Under the pieces are notes generated by a model. That model had not been told where the DNA came from and ran no database searches. It saw only the letters and a list, made by a program, of their open reading frames with translations. Below are positions 29,850 to 40,424 of a stretch of DNA of 64,000 bases, one piece after another. Origin of the DNA: Thioclava nitratireducens. Its GTDB lineage: Bacteria; Pseudomonadota; Alphaproteobacteria; Rhodobacterales; Rhodobacteraceae. The stretch is taken from NCBI RefSeq assembly GCF_001940525.2, contig NZ_CP019437.1, positions 2,708,501 through 2,772,500 on the forward strand. The letters are read 5' to 3'. Position 1 is the first letter of the stretch. Every line of letters begins with the position of its first letter. The translations under genes and the position numbers were made by a program.

Positions 29850-31244
29850 ATGTCTGTTAGACCCGCTTCGAACACTGTTGAAAACCGCTTCCTGACCCGC
29901 CCCGTCGGGCGATTGTTCCTCTCGAATGCGCTCCCCATGGCGGTTGTCATGTCCACCGGGGGGCTGTTGAACGTGATCGACGGCATCTTCGTCGGTCGTT
30001 TCATCGGCGCTGAAGCCCTGGCCGCCGTCAGCCTGGGCTTTCCGGTCGTCATGTTGCTCACCGCGCTGACCGCCCTGGGCGGCGGCGGCATGTCGAGCCT
30101 GCTCGCCCGCCATCTCGGAGCCGGCGATCGAAGCAAGGCGGGCGCCGTGTTCGCGCGCGCGCACGGCCTGGCGCTCGCGATCAGCGCGGGGTTGATCGCC
30201 GCGGCGCTGACTCTCGGCCCGTCCGTCGTCTCCGCCCTCGCCGCCGGGAACGAAGCGGTCGCGGCGGAAACGCGCAGCTACCTGCTGATCCTGATCCTCG
30301 GCGCGCCGGTCCAGTTCACCTTGGGGCTGCACGCCGATGCCCTTCGCAACGAAGGACGCGCGGGGCTGATCGCGCTGCTCTCGGTGCTGGTGAACCTGCT
30401 GAACATCGCGGCGAACTATGTCGCAATCGTGCTCCTCGGGCTGGGCGTCGCGGGCTCTGCCCTCGGCACCGTGAGCGCGCAGATCCTCGGGCTGGCGCTG
30501 GTGCTGATCGTGCGGGCGCGCGATCGGGATTTGCTGCCGCTCGGGGCGCTCGTGCAGGCCAGTTGGCTGTCGGGATGGGGGCGGATTCTCGCGCTCGGCC
30601 TGCCGCTGTCGCTGACCTTCATCGGAATGGCGCTGGTCAGCAGCACGGTTCTTCTTCTGATCGGCACCACCTCCGCGGATCACGCGAGCTATGTCGCGGC
30701 CTATGGTGTGGTGACGCGCATCCTCGGGCTGGCCTTCCTGCCGCAGATGGCGATCGCGCTGACGACGCAGAGCATTACCGGAAACAATGTCGGCGCAGGC
30801 CGCATCGCGCGCGCCAGTGCGGCCCTGCGCCTCGCAATCGCCGTCGTGTCTCTCTGGTGTGCCGGTGTGGCGCTGACGTGTCTCGTCGCGGGTGAACCGC
30901 TTGGTGCGATGTTTTCGGAAGATCCGCAGGTCACGGCGGCAGTCGCCGCGATCCTGCGACCGATGACGGCGCTCTACGTCTTCACCGGGCCGATACTCGT
31001 TCTCGCGATGCACTTTCAGGCGATGGGCCATCCGCTGCGGACGGCGGTGCTGACACTGGTGAAACCTTGGTTGTTGGTGCCGGCCCTGCTGGTCCTCATG
31101 GATGCGCTGGCCGGTATCGAGGGCCTGTGGTTCGCCTTTCCGATTGCGGATGCAGTGCTGCTTGGCCTCGCGCTGCTCCTGATCAGGCGGGTCCGTCCTA
31201 TTGCCTCCCTCTCGGCGGCCCCGTCAGCCGAGAAAGCGGCCTGA
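29850..31244 (+). CDS. MATE family efflux transporter
   Basis: 464 aa, twelve membrane segments in two six-helix halves, typical MATE length. N-terminal half begins with LTRPVGRLFLSNALPMAVVM, and the GGGMSSLLARHLGAGD loop is characteristic. Cation-coupled export of drugs or metabolites. ATG with GGAGGAGTGAG upstream. Single gene followed by a terminator. Substrate cannot be predicted. Confidence 0.87.
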   Translation: MSVRPASNTVENRFLTRPVGRLFLSNALPMAVVMSTGGLLNVIDGIFVGRFIGAEALAAVSLGFPVVMLLTALTALGGGGMSSLLARHLGAGDRSKAGAVFARAHGLALAISAGLIAAALTLGPSVVSALAAGNEAVAAETRSYLLILILGAPVQFTLGLHADALRNEGRAGLIALLSVLVNLLNIAANYVAIVLLGLGVAGSALGTVSAQILGLALVLIVRARDRDLLPLGALVQASWLSGWGRILALGLPLSLTFIGMALVSSTVLLLIGTTSADHASYVAAYGVVTRILGLAFLPQMAIALTTQSITGNNVGAGRIARASAALRLAIAVVSLWCAGVALTCLVAGEPLGAMFSEDPQVTAAVAAILRPMTALYVFTGPILVLAMHFQAMGHPLRTAVLTLVKPWLLVPALLVLMDALAGIEGLWFAFPIADAVLLGLALLLIRRVRPIASLSAAPSAEKAA

Positions 31245-31302
31245 CATCACCGCTCCCGAGATCGCTTCGCCCGAGGCCGGATGGCGCGGCTGCGAACGGA
31301 CG

Positions 31303-31322
31303 CGCGCCCCAATCGGGGCGCG
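31303..31322 (+). terminator. GC hairpin after MATE gene
   Basis: 8-bp stem CGCGCCCC / GGGGCGCG with loop AATC, 58 nt after the MATE stop. No clear T run, so moderate confidence as terminator. Confidence 0.5.
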
Positions 31323-31404
31323 TGCCTGCAGGTGACCCGACCTTTCCAAATGCGATCTGCCCGCTCGCCTTAGCCGCCCACCAGTCGGCGACGAGATCGC
31401 GTTA

Positions 31405-31863
31405 TCAGCCGTCGGACCGGTTCCAGACGGCGCTGGAAGACGCGGGCCTCAGGCCGGGCGGCGCGGTCTCGAGATAACGCCGGAACTGCCGGACCAATTC
31501 GTCGGCGATCACCGGCTTTTCGAATTCCGCGACGATGTTCGGGAACTTGGATCGTTCGAAATTGACGACCTCCGCACCGCTGCCGACGATGACCGCGGGA
31601 ATCCCGTGCCGTTTCAGCCAGGGAAGCGCTTGGGCAGCGGCGGCTTCGTGCAGCGTGACGTCAATCACCGCCGCCAGAATCCCGCCCGGGCCATACGCCT
31701 TCAGCTCACTCACATCGCACGTGGCGCAATGCGCGACGCGGAATCCGGCCTCCTCCAGCACCTGCTCGAAGTCGAGCGCAAGGACTGTTTCACTCGTAAA
31801 AAGCACAACAGGGCGAGAACGAACCAGATCGCCTTGATATGTCTCTGCGTTCTTCTGTTCCAT
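31405..31863 (-). CDS. Single-domain response-regulator receiver protein, atypical
   Basis: 152 aa. A CheY-like fold with the phosphoacceptor candidate in AAVIDVTL and the conserved lysine in EFEKPV, but the first strand (VVLFTSETVL) lacks the usual acidic pair that binds Mg2+. No output domain. Divergent from a small ribbon-helix-helix gene with a 194-bp A/T-rich gap. No kinase nearby. Confidence 0.75.
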   Translation of the reverse strand: MEQKNAETYQGDLVRSRPVVLFTSETVLALDFEQVLEEAGFRVAHCATCDVSELKAYGPGGILAAVIDVTLHEAAAAQALPWLKRHGIPAVIVGSGAEVVNFERSKFPNIVAEFEKPVIADELVRQFRRYLETAPPGLRPASSSAVWNRSDG

Positions 31864-32007
31864 GTGTGAAGTCTAGCATAAATCTGAAGTTTTCGGTATT
31901 AATTTCAATTACATAAACTTAACACCCTCGGCCACTTGACAACTTTGACTGCGAGCAGTTCGTAACCTCCCTGCCCTCAATTGACAAACTGCTCGAAGGT
32001 ATTAACC

Positions 32008-32035
32008 TTGAGTAAGCTGATTTAAGTTGAGTAAG
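32008..32035. repeat. Direct repeats upstream of the RHH gene
   Basis: TTGAGTAAG occurs at 32008-32016 and 32027-32035, period 19 bp, 23 nt before the RHH start. A larger inverted pair CGAGCAGTT / AACTGCTCG (about 31952 and 31987) lies just upstream. These are candidate operator sites for the RHH protein or for the divergent receiver gene. Confidence 0.55.
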
Positions 32036-32057
32036 TTTAGTCGGTCCGGAGGGTTTC

Positions 32058-32297
32058 ATGGCGAACGACCGCGGCAAGCGCCTGACCAGACTCCAGATCA
32101 TGGTTTCGGACGACGAAATCAAAGCACTGGATGACTGGCGTTTTTCCCAGCGGATGCCGAGCCGTGCTGCCGCCATTCGCGAACTGCTCCGACGCGGCCT
32201 CGGGGCCGAAGGCTATATCGGAGAGGCCGGCAAGCAAGGCGATTCCAGCAGTTTCGGCGTCATTGACGTCAACCCTGATCGCCCGACATCGCGGTGA
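32058..32297 (+). CDS. Ribbon-helix-helix (CopG/Arc-like) DNA-binding protein
   Basis: 79 aa. The N-terminal half LQIMVSDDEIKALDDWRFSQRMPSRAAAIRELLRRGL is a clear RHH fold (beta-strand, helix, turn, helix). The C-terminus is short and disordered. ATG with GGAGGG upstream. Its last 29 bases overlap the convergent LysR gene. Repeats in its own promoter suggest autoregulation; no toxin partner is visible. Confidence 0.8.
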   Translation: MANDRGKRLTRLQIMVSDDEIKALDDWRFSQRMPSRAAAIRELLRRGLGAEGYIGEAGKQGDSSSFGVIDVNPDRPTSR

Positions 32298-33225
32298 TGC
32301 GCGCTCGGGCGCTGTCCGTCGTGACGCTCTGCGCGACGAGCCAGTCGCGGAATTTCTTCGCCTTTGCGGAGGCACGCCGGTGAACCTTGATGTAGAAGCA
32401 CTGCGGTGACACGACGCTTTCCGCCCCGAGCGTGACGAGCTCTCCGGCCTCGATCAAGTGACCCACGAGGCCGTCCCAGCCCAGCAAGGCGCCGATGCCT
32501 TCCTTCGCCATCTGCAACCCGATCATGTAATTGTTGACGGTGATCCGTTTGCCGGTCGGCTGCGGGCACCCAAGCTCGGACAGCCAGTCGGGCCATTCGG
32601 TCCAGCGATGGCGCTCGCGGGTGATGTGGATCAGCGGGACACGAAGCAGGTCATGCGCGGAGGCGATGCCGTAACGCGCGGCAAAAGCCTCCGAGCCGAC
32701 CGCGCAGATACGGTCCTGAAAGAGCTGCGTGCAGCTTTCGTCCCCTTCGGGGAACACGCCGTAATGCAGGCTCAGATCGACGGTCGCTTCCAAATCCACC
32801 GCGTCGCTCACGATCTGCGAGACGTTAATGTCCGGGTGGGTCAGCCAGAATTCCGTCAATCTCGGGGTGAGCCAAAGCGAACTCACCGCGGTCGAGGCCA
32901 GCACCATCACGTCGTCTTCCGCGACGGGCCCGCGCATGTCGCGCACGACGTCGGAAATGGCTTCGAAGCTGCGCTGCACCGCGTTGAACAGATAGGCCCC
33001 GGCTTCGGTCAATTCGACGCCGCGATGCTGGCGCCGGAAAAGCTGCTGGCCAAGCTCCGTCTCGAGCGCCCGAATCTGATGGCTGACGGCCGTCGGGGTC
33101 ACGTTCAGCTCTGAAGCCGCCGCCTTGAAGCTTAATTTTCGGGCAGCCGCCTCGAAACAATTCAGTGAGCTAAGCGAGGGAAGATCATAGGGGCGCTGCA
33201 TGATGTCGGTTTCGAACCATTCCAT
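32269..33225 (-). CDS. LysR-family regulator (GcvA-like)
   Basis: 318 aa from the ATG at 33225; an alternative ATG at 33201 would shorten it by 8 residues, and neither has a good ribosome site. The HTH (LPSLSSLNCFEAAARKLSFKAAASELNVTPTAVSHQI) is of the GcvA/AmpR type, and the effector domain follows. Divergent from the betaine monooxygenase operon, with a T-N11-A palindrome in between, so it most likely regulates those genes. Confidence 0.83.
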   Translation of the reverse strand: MEWFETDIMQRPYDLPSLSSLNCFEAAARKLSFKAAASELNVTPTAVSHQIRALETELGQQLFRRQHRGVELTEAGAYLFNAVQRSFEAISDVVRDMRGPVAEDDVMVLASTAVSSLWLTPRLTEFWLTHPDINVSQIVSDAVDLEATVDLSLHYGVFPEGDESCTQLFQDRICAVGSEAFAARYGIASAHDLLRVPLIHITRERHRWTEWPDWLSELGCPQPTGKRITVNNYMIGLQMAKEGIGALLGWDGLVGHLIEAGELVTLGAESVVSPQCFYIKVHRRASAKAKKFRDWLVAQSVTTDSARARITAMSGDQG

Positions 33226-33253
33226 GTCGAAATATGTCTTGGGTGAGTTCAAA

Positions 33254-33266
33254 TCATCCCGGATGA
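33254..33266. promoter_or_regulatory. LysR-type T-N11-A operator
   Basis: TCATCCCGGATGA, perfect 6+6 palindrome with one central base, between the divergent LysR gene and gbcA. Exactly the T-N11-A form bound by LysR-type regulators. Confidence 0.65.
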
Positions 33267-33315
33267 ATATTTGTGACGTTGAGAGGCACAAAAAAGCAAA
33301 TTTGAAATGAGGTGA

Positions 33316-34575
<1,260 letters not shown>

Positions 34576-34579
34576 GCTC

Positions 34580-35651
34580 ATGGCTGCAAATGCTCAACCG
34601 CTCCTTCAGTTCTGGACCGACGACGAACCGCTGGAATGCGTCAACTTCCTGCCCGAGGCCCCGAATACGGCGAGCTTTACCTTTCGCCCGCCCTCGGGGG
34701 GCGCTGTTCCACTTCAATGCCGGGCAGTTCGTGACGCTGGAATTGCCGGTGGCGGGCGGCCCGCTGCACCGGACCTTCACGATCTCCTCCTCGCCGTCGC
34801 GGCCCACCTCCCTGACAGTCACGGTCAAGGCACAGCCGACCTCGCTCGGCACGCGCTGGATGCTCGACAATCTGCGCCCCGGCATGCGGATCAAGGCGTT
34901 GGGGCCTGCGGGGATGTTCTCGAACGTCGTGCATCCGGCGTCGAAATACCTGTTCATCTCGGCAGGCTCCGGCATCACCCCGATGATGTCGATGACGACG
35001 CAGCTCTACGATGCGGGCAGCGACCCGGACATCGTCTTCATCAACTGCGCGCGTCGTCCGTCCGAGATCATCTTCCGCGAACGGCTGGAGCATATGGCCT
35101 CGCGCCTGCCCGGCATCGCACTGACATGGGTGGTTGAAGAGCAGGATCCCTACGCGCCCTGGACCGGGATCAAGGGGCAGCTGAACCAGCTCATCCTTGG
35201 CCTCGCAGCCCCCGATTACCTCGAGCGCGAAGTGTTCTGCTGCGGCCCCGAGCCCTTCATGCGCGCGGTGCGCGAGGCGCTGACCGGGTTGGGTTTCGAC
35301 ATGGACCACTACCATCAGGAGAGCTTCAACGCGCCGGTCGCCGACCGCCCCGTCGAGCCCGAAGACGACGTGACCCCCGACGAGGATGCCGCCGTCGAGG
35401 TCACTTTCGCCAAATCCGGCAAGACCGCGAAGATCAAGGAGACCGAAACCCTGCTCGCCGCCGCGAAAGCTGCGGGCGTGCCGCTGCCGTCCGGCTGCAC
35501 TTTCGGAGTCTGTGGCACCTGCAAGATCAAGACCAAGGGCGGTCAGGTCCACATGGTCCACAATGGCGGCATCACCGATGACGAGATCGAAGACGGCTAC
35601 GTCCTCGCCTGCTGCTCGAACCCGATCGGGGATGTCTCGATCGACGCCTGA
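34580..35651 (+). pseudogene. gbcB: Ferredoxin-type reductase of betaine monooxygenase, one-base frameshift
   Basis: Ferredoxin-NAD reductase (FAD domain, NAD domain, C-terminal plant-type 2Fe-2S domain with CTFGVCGTCKIK and a later Cys) that feeds electrons to GbcA. The first ~40 residues (MAANAQPLLQFWTDDEPLE) are in one frame, the rest (ALFHFNAGQFVTLEL onward) in another. The shift is at the six-G run 34696-34701; with five G the protein reads PPSGALFHF and is 356 aa, the family length. The 1072-nt span becomes divisible by three. Error or real mutation cannot be decided here. Confidence 0.83.
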
Positions 35652-35691
35652 CGCCCCCTGCCCTCAAGACCCGACCTCAAGGAGTCCGCCC

Positions 35692-37728
35692 ATGTCCAGT
35701 GATCCGCTTCTGCAACCCTATCAGCTCAAGCATCTGACGCTGAAGAACCGCCTGATGATCACGAGCCACGAGCCCGCCTATCCCGAGGACGGGATGCCGA
35801 AGGAGCGTTACCGTGCCTATCACGTCGAGCGGGCCCGCGCGGGCGTGGCGCTCACGATGACGGCGGGCTCTGCCTCCGTCGCCCGCGACAGCCCGCCGGT
35901 CTTCAACAACGTCCTCGCCTGGAAAGACGAGGTCGTCGGCTGGATGAAAGAGCTGACGGATGCCTGCCACGAGCACGACTGCGCCGTGATGATCCAGCTG
36001 ACCCATCTCGGACGCCGCACCCGCTGGGACAAGGCAGACTGGCTTCCGGTCGTCTCGCCCAGCCACGAACGCGAAGCCTCGCACAAGGCCTTTCCGAAGA
36101 AGGCCGAGGATTGGGACATCTCGCGCATCATCGAGGACTATGCCGACGCCGCCGAACGCATGAAAGCGGCTGGGCTCGACGGGATCGAGCTGCAAGCCTA
36201 TGGCCACCTGATGGATCAGTTCTGGTCGCCTCTGACGAACGAACTGGACGGGCCTTACGGCGGCAGCCTGGAGAACCGGCTGCGCTTTACCTTCGACACG
36301 CTCAAGGCGATCCGCGCGCGGGTGGGCGACGAGTTCATCGTCGGCGTGCGCTACACCGGCGACGAGGATCTGCCCGGCGGCATCACCCGCGAAGAAGGGT
36401 TGGAAATCTCGCGGCGGCTGAAAGACAGCGGCATGGTCGATTTCCTCAACGTGGTGAAGGGCCATATCGACACCGACGCGGGGCTGACCGACGTGATTCC
36501 GGTGCAGGGCATGCGCAGCGCGCCGCATCTCGACTTCGCCGGAGAGATCCGCGCCGCCACCCAGTTCCCGACCTTCCACGCCGCCAAGATTCAGGATGTC
36601 GCCACCGCGCGGCACGCCATCGCGGAGGGCAAGCTCGACATGGTCGGCATGACCCGCGCCCACATGGCCGACCCCCATATCGTCGCCAAGATCATGCGCG
36701 GCGAGGAAGAGCGTATCCGGCCCTGCGTGGGCGCGAATTACTGCCTCGACCGGATCTATCAGGGCGGCATGGCGCTGTGCCTGCACAACCCATCGACCGG
36801 GCGCGAACTGGAAATGCCGCATGAGATTACCAAGGCCGACGCGTCGCGCCGGGTGGTCATCGTCGGCGCCGGTCCGGCCGGACTGGAGGCCGCGCGCGTG
36901 GCCGCCGAACGCGGCCATGAGGTCATCGTGCACGAGGCCGCCAACGATCCCGGCGGACAGGTACGCCTCACGGCGCAATCCAAGCGCCGCCACGAGATGA
37001 TCCAGCTGATCCAGTGGCGTTTCGCGGAATGCGAGCGTCTTGGCGTGAGTTTCCGCTTCAACAGCTATGCCGACGCGGACACCATCCGTGCAGAACAGCC
37101 CGATGTCGTCGTGATCGCGACCGGCGGGCTGCCGCATACCGAGGTGCTGGCCGCAGGCGACAATCTTGTCGTCTCATCCTGGGATATCCTGTCGGGCGAC
37201 GCCCGCCCCGGCAGCAACGTGCTGATTTATGACGACGCTGGCGACTACGCCGCCCTGCAAGCCGCCGAGACCCTCGCCGCCGGCGGCGCCAAGGTCGAGA
37301 TCATGACGCGCGACCGCAATTTCTCCTCCGAGGTCATGGCGATGTCGCTGACCCCGGCCTTGCGCGAATTGCAGGCCCGCGACGTGACCTTCACCGTGCT
37401 CTGGAAGCTGACGGGCGTGGCGAAGGCCGGCAACGGCCTGGTCGCGACCATCGGCAGCGATTACGGCGACTTCACCCGCGAGCGGCATGTCGATCAGGTC
37501 GTCGTCAATCACGGCACCCGGCCGCTGGACGACATCTATTTCGATCTGCGCGACGGCTCGAGCAATCAGGGCGAGGTCGATTACGAGGCTCTGATCGCGG
37601 GCGAACCGCAGAGGGTCGCGCGGAACCCGGACGGCACCTATCAGCTTTTCCGGATCGGCGACGCGGTCGCGGCGCGCAACACTCACGCCGCAATCTACGA
37701 CGCGCTGCGGCTGGTGCGGACGGTCTGA
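35692..37728 (+). CDS. OYE/trimethylamine-dehydrogenase-type flavoenzyme (DgcA-like demethylase)
   Basis: 678 aa. N-terminal FMN TIM barrel (about 1-370) and a C-terminal NAD(P)/FAD-type domain beginning VVIVGAGPAGLEAARVA (about 385). Such proteins demethylate N-methyl amino acids; in Pseudomonas DgcA acts on dimethylglycine, and homologues act in stachydrine catabolism. The Fe-S loop reads C-V-G-A-N-Y-C...C, with Ala in the second position of the usual four-Cys motif, so the cluster may be absent or altered. ATG at 35692 with AAGGAG upstream. Third gene of the gbc operon. Confidence 0.8.
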   Translation: MSSDPLLQPYQLKHLTLKNRLMITSHEPAYPEDGMPKERYRAYHVERARAGVALTMTAGSASVARDSPPVFNNVLAWKDEVVGWMKELTDACHEHDCAVMIQLTHLGRRTRWDKADWLPVVSPSHEREASHKAFPKKAEDWDISRIIEDYADAAERMKAAGLDGIELQAYGHLMDQFWSPLTNELDGPYGGSLENRLRFTFDTLKAIRARVGDEFIVGVRYTGDEDLPGGITREEGLEISRRLKDSGMVDFLNVVKGHIDTDAGLTDVIPVQGMRSAPHLDFAGEIRAATQFPTFHAAKIQDVATARHAIAEGKLDMVGMTRAHMADPHIVAKIMRGEEERIRPCVGANYCLDRIYQGGMALCLHNPSTGRELEMPHEITKADASRRVVIVGAGPAGLEAARVAAERGHEVIVHEAANDPGGQVRLTAQSKRRHEMIQLIQWRFAECERLGVSFRFNSYADADTIRAEQPDVVVIATGGLPHTEVLAAGDNLVVSSWDILSGDARPGSNVLIYDDAGDYAALQAAETLAAGGAKVEIMTRDRNFSSEVMAMSLTPALRELQARDVTFTVLWKLTGVAKAGNGLVATIGSDYGDFTRERHVDQVVVNHGTRPLDDIYFDLRDGSSNQGEVDYEALIAGEPQRVARNPDGTYQLFRIGDAVAARNTHAAIYDALRLVRTV

Positions 37729-37779
37729 TGCGTTCGTGACGGCTCGATGGCGCGGGGCGACAGCCCAGGCCCTTGCGCA

Positions 37780-38529
37780 TCAGATCCGGGTCTCGCTGAC
37801 GAGGCGCAGGCCCAGATGCGCGGGCGGGCTTCCGACGGCACAGCCGCCCCGCGCCGGATCTCGCACCAGAAACGGGATAGCTGCGACATGCTCGCCGCCC
37901 GCGAAAAAGGCCGCGCAGCGCTTCGGATCGACCGAGCCGCCGCCCTCCCCGCCATAGCAGTCCTGCGTCCATTCCCAGACCGACCCGTCGAGATCGACGA
38001 TCCCCTCGGCGCTGGTCGAGAAGCTGCCCCGCGGCGACAGCTTGCGCGGCGCGAGACCGCTCGTCAGGTAGGTCGAGGCCCATGTCAGGTCAGGATCGGT
38101 GAAGATCGGGTCTTCCTTCTCTGGCAGCACGTCCTTGGCCATGAACTGCCACTCGGCGATCGTCGGCAGCCGGAATTCGTGACGCGCCTTGCGGTTGATC
38201 CAGCCGAGATACTGCTCGACGTCGACATGGCTCAGCCCGGTCGCCGGGGTGGCCTCCGGCGCACTGCCGTGCGGCGCGCGCAAGGCAAGCTCGCAGGCGC
38301 CGTCCGCGTGGCAACGGTTCCACTCCGCGACGGTCACCTCGTATTTCTGAACGTAGAGCGCGTAGCCGTCGGGCAGCGTCACCGCCCGCTCGGCCATCTG
38401 GGGCACGTAATCGAGATCGGGGCCGCGCAGGAAACCCCACGCGGCCCCGAGGGCGAGGATCGCCGCACCCGCCGCAAGCACCTGACGAAGGGAAAGACGT
38501 GGTGCGCGCGAACTGAGCTTGGCGATCAT
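37780..38529 (-). CDS. nirV: NirV, formylglycine-generating-enzyme-like protein
   Basis: 249 aa, FGE-sulfatase/SUMF1-type fold with an N-terminal membrane anchor or signal (about 14-35). Family features are KYEVTVAEWNRC, EFRLPTIAEWQFM, DLDGSVWEWTQDCYGG and HLGLRLV. NirV always follows nirK in nirK-nirV operons of Rhodobacter-type denitrifiers, and its role is unclear. 16 nt after nirK. Confidence 0.87.
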   Translation of the reverse strand: MIAKLSSRAPRLSLRQVLAAGAAILALGAAWGFLRGPDLDYVPQMAERAVTLPDGYALYVQKYEVTVAEWNRCHADGACELALRAPHGSAPEATPATGLSHVDVEQYLGWINRKARHEFRLPTIAEWQFMAKDVLPEKEDPIFTDPDLTWASTYLTSGLAPRKLSPRGSFSTSAEGIVDLDGSVWEWTQDCYGGEGGGSVDPKRCAAFFAGGEHVAAIPFLVRDPARGGCAVGSPPAHLGLRLVSETRI

Positions 38530-38545
38530 CTCCGGTCTCCTTCGA

Positions 38546-39769
38546 TCAGGTTTCCACCACGTGGGGCGGCATCACCTGCTCCATCAGGGCGTTGTCCCAG
38601 GCACCGTCCACCACGAAGTGGGCCGTCGCGCCCAGCAGGGCCGCCTCGATCAGGTTGTGGTTGACGTAGGCATAGACGCCCGGCTGCAGGAAGGTGTACA
38701 TCGCCGCCCCCGCGCTGCCGCCGCGGATGAACCAGGTCTCCTGATCCTTCTGCGGGGGATTGGCGAATTTGCCGTTCTCCCAGACATAGTCGCCATGACC
38801 GCCGATCAGGTGCGGACGGGTGTCGCGGTTCGCCTGATTGTGGATCATCAAAACCGTGTCGCCGACCTTGGCCTTGAACGCATTCTCGCCGGTCAGAGCC
38901 CCGACCGAGCCGTTGAACACGGAGTGGGTCGGCGTGAGCGTGCGCATCGCCTCGACACTGTCGGAGAAGTCCTCGCCGGCGACCTCGTAGGTCTTGTAAT
39001 CGCCGTTCTCGTCCATCGGCAGATAGAAGTCCTGCTCGCCGATATAGGCGATCGTGTCGTAGCGCAGCGGGTTGCCCTCGGCATCCTTGAGCCCGTCACG
39101 CGGCAGCACCATCAGCGTGCCGTTCATGCCGTGGGTGACGTGGTAGGGGATCATCGCCCCGCCCGGCGCGCAGTGATAGGTGAACACGCCCGGCCGCGTC
39201 GCCTTGAAGCGCAGCACCGTTTCCTCGCCGGGATAGACATGGGTCAGGCCACCGCCGCCCAGCGCGCCCGAGGAGGCGTGGAAGTCGATATTGTGCTCCA
39301 TCTGCGAGTCGGCGGGGTTGGCGAGGGTCAGTTCGACATAGTCGTCCTGGTGCACGATGATCAGCGGGCCGGGAACCGAGCCGTTATAGGTCAGCGCCCA
39401 GATGCTCGCGCCGGTATCCTCGTCCACCGTCAGCAGAACCTCCTTGGTCTCCATGCGGATCTCGACGATTTTCGGGCCACCCGTCGCGACCTGTTCGTGT
39501 GCGGGAGCAAAAGGCGGCGCGACCAGCTCCTGGCGGACGCGGGTATAGCCCGACAGGTCCACCTTCGGAGCGGCGACCTGCGCCTCGGCTTCGGCGAGGA
39601 TGAATTTCGGCGCGGCAGGGCGCGGCGCGACATGGGGCGCCATGCGCTTGGACGGGGTTCCGGCCATCCCGGCCCCTGCGGTCATCGCCGCGGCACCTGC
39701 CAGAAGCGACCCGCGCAGCACATTGCGCCGATTGGTCTTCACGAGAGCTGGATTGATAAATTTAGGCAT
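38546..39769 (-). CDS. nirK: Copper-containing nitrite reductase
   Basis: 407 aa with a Tat signal (NRRNVL, residues 13-18), so exported folded to the periplasm; reduces nitrite to NO. Type-1 copper site in [21 protein letters not shown] (Cys, His, Met), type-2 His in the DFHASSG region and in [10 protein letters not shown]. The first of the nirKV pair, 59 nt after the pseudoazurin gene, with a hairpin between them, so expression probably depends on the upstream NnrR box. Confidence 0.94.
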   Translation of the reverse strand: MPKFINPALVKTNRRNVLRGSLLAGAAAMTAGAGMAGTPSKRMAPHVAPRPAAPKFILAEAEAQVAAPKVDLSGYTRVRQELVAPPFAPAHEQVATGGPKIVEIRMETKEVLLTVDEDTGASIWALTYNGSVPGPLIIVHQDDYVELTLANPADSQMEHNIDFHASSGALGGGGLTHVYPGEETVLRFKATRPGVFTYHCAPGGAMIPYHVTHGMNGTLMVLPRDGLKDAEGNPLRYDTIAYIGEQDFYLPMDENGDYKTYEVAGEDFSDSVEAMRTLTPTHSVFNGSVGALTGENAFKAKVGDTVLMIHNQANRDTRPHLIGGHGDYVWENGKFANPPQKDQETWFIRGGSAGAAMYTFLQPGVYAYVNHNLIEAALLGATAHFVVDGAWDNALMEQVMPPHVVET

Positions 39770-39788
39770 TTTAGCCTCCGATGGTTAA

Positions 39789-39825
39789 AAGTAGCAGGAA
39801 GTTGTCGCGCGTTTCCTGCCGCGGG
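39789..39825 (-). terminator. Hairpin between pseudoazurin gene and nirK
   Basis: Inverted repeat GCAGGAA / TTCCTGC around an 11-12 nt loop, followed on the minus strand by a short T run. It could partly terminate pseudoazurin messages and so set a higher level than nirK. Confidence 0.5.
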
Positions 39826-39828
39826 CGC

Positions 39829-40257
39829 TCACAGCGCGCCCAATTCCGCTTCGAAGCGTTCCTTGGCTTTCTTCGGCACACGGCCCTCGAGGAACCCTTC
39901 GGGTGCCTTGGCGTCGCCCACCGAGATCAGCATCACCATGCCCATCGCGTAGTGCGGCTTGCAGCGCACCGCGTAGAGCCCTTCGGTGTCGAGCGTGACC
40001 TCGACGTCCTTGTTGACCTTGCCGGCGAAGCCCTCGGCCCCGTCCGGGATCATGCCGTCGATGGTTTCGGCGTTATGGCCCTTGTCGGTGGGAACGAAGC
40101 GGATCGTGTCGCCGGGGGCGGCCTTCACGAAGGCCGGTTCGAAGACCATCACGCCCTTTTCGCCCTTGTTGAGCATGTGGACTTCGTAGGTCTCGGCGCT
40201 TGCCGCCCCGCCCAGAAGGGCGGTCATCGCGAGGGCGGAAATCAGGGTGCGGATCAT
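39829..40257 (-). CDS. Pseudoazurin (blue copper electron carrier)
   Basis: 142 aa; signal peptide 1-21 (MIRTLISALAMTALLGGAASA), then a cupredoxin domain with copper ligands H61 (GHNAET), C99, H102 and M107 (CKPHYAMGM). Donates electrons to NirK in the periplasm. Start 40257 preferred over an upstream extension; AAGGAAAGGAC lies before it. Preceded by an NnrR/FNR-type box about 70 bp upstream. Confidence 0.93.
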   Translation of the reverse strand: MIRTLISALAMTALLGGAASAETYEVHMLNKGEKGVMVFEPAFVKAAPGDTIRFVPTDKGHNAETIDGMIPDGAEGFAGKVNKDVEVTLDTEGLYAVRCKPHYAMGMVMLISVGDAKAPEGFLEGRVPKKAKERFEAELGAL

Positions 40258-40320
40258 CTCTTGTCCTTTCCTTGCATCCTTGGATTGCCCTTGGTTTAGC
40301 GAACTCCGCGCCGCCGTTTT

Positions 40321-40334
40321 TTGCTCTGGCGCAA
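40321..40334. promoter_or_regulatory. NnrR/FNR-family box upstream of pseudoazurin/nirK
   Basis: TTGCTCTGGCGCAA, TTG-N8-CAA with palindromic TTGC/GCAA ends, about 70 bp before the pseudoazurin start, a distance that fits a -41.5 activator site. Same sequence from CTGG to CTTC as the norC box. Confidence 0.8.
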
Positions 40335-40424
40335 ACTTCGCGGCGCTTTTCACGAAATCGCGATATTTTTTCACCCGCCGCTCGCGCGTGCGTGACTTTT
40401 CGTATTGGACGTGGGGGTGGCCGT

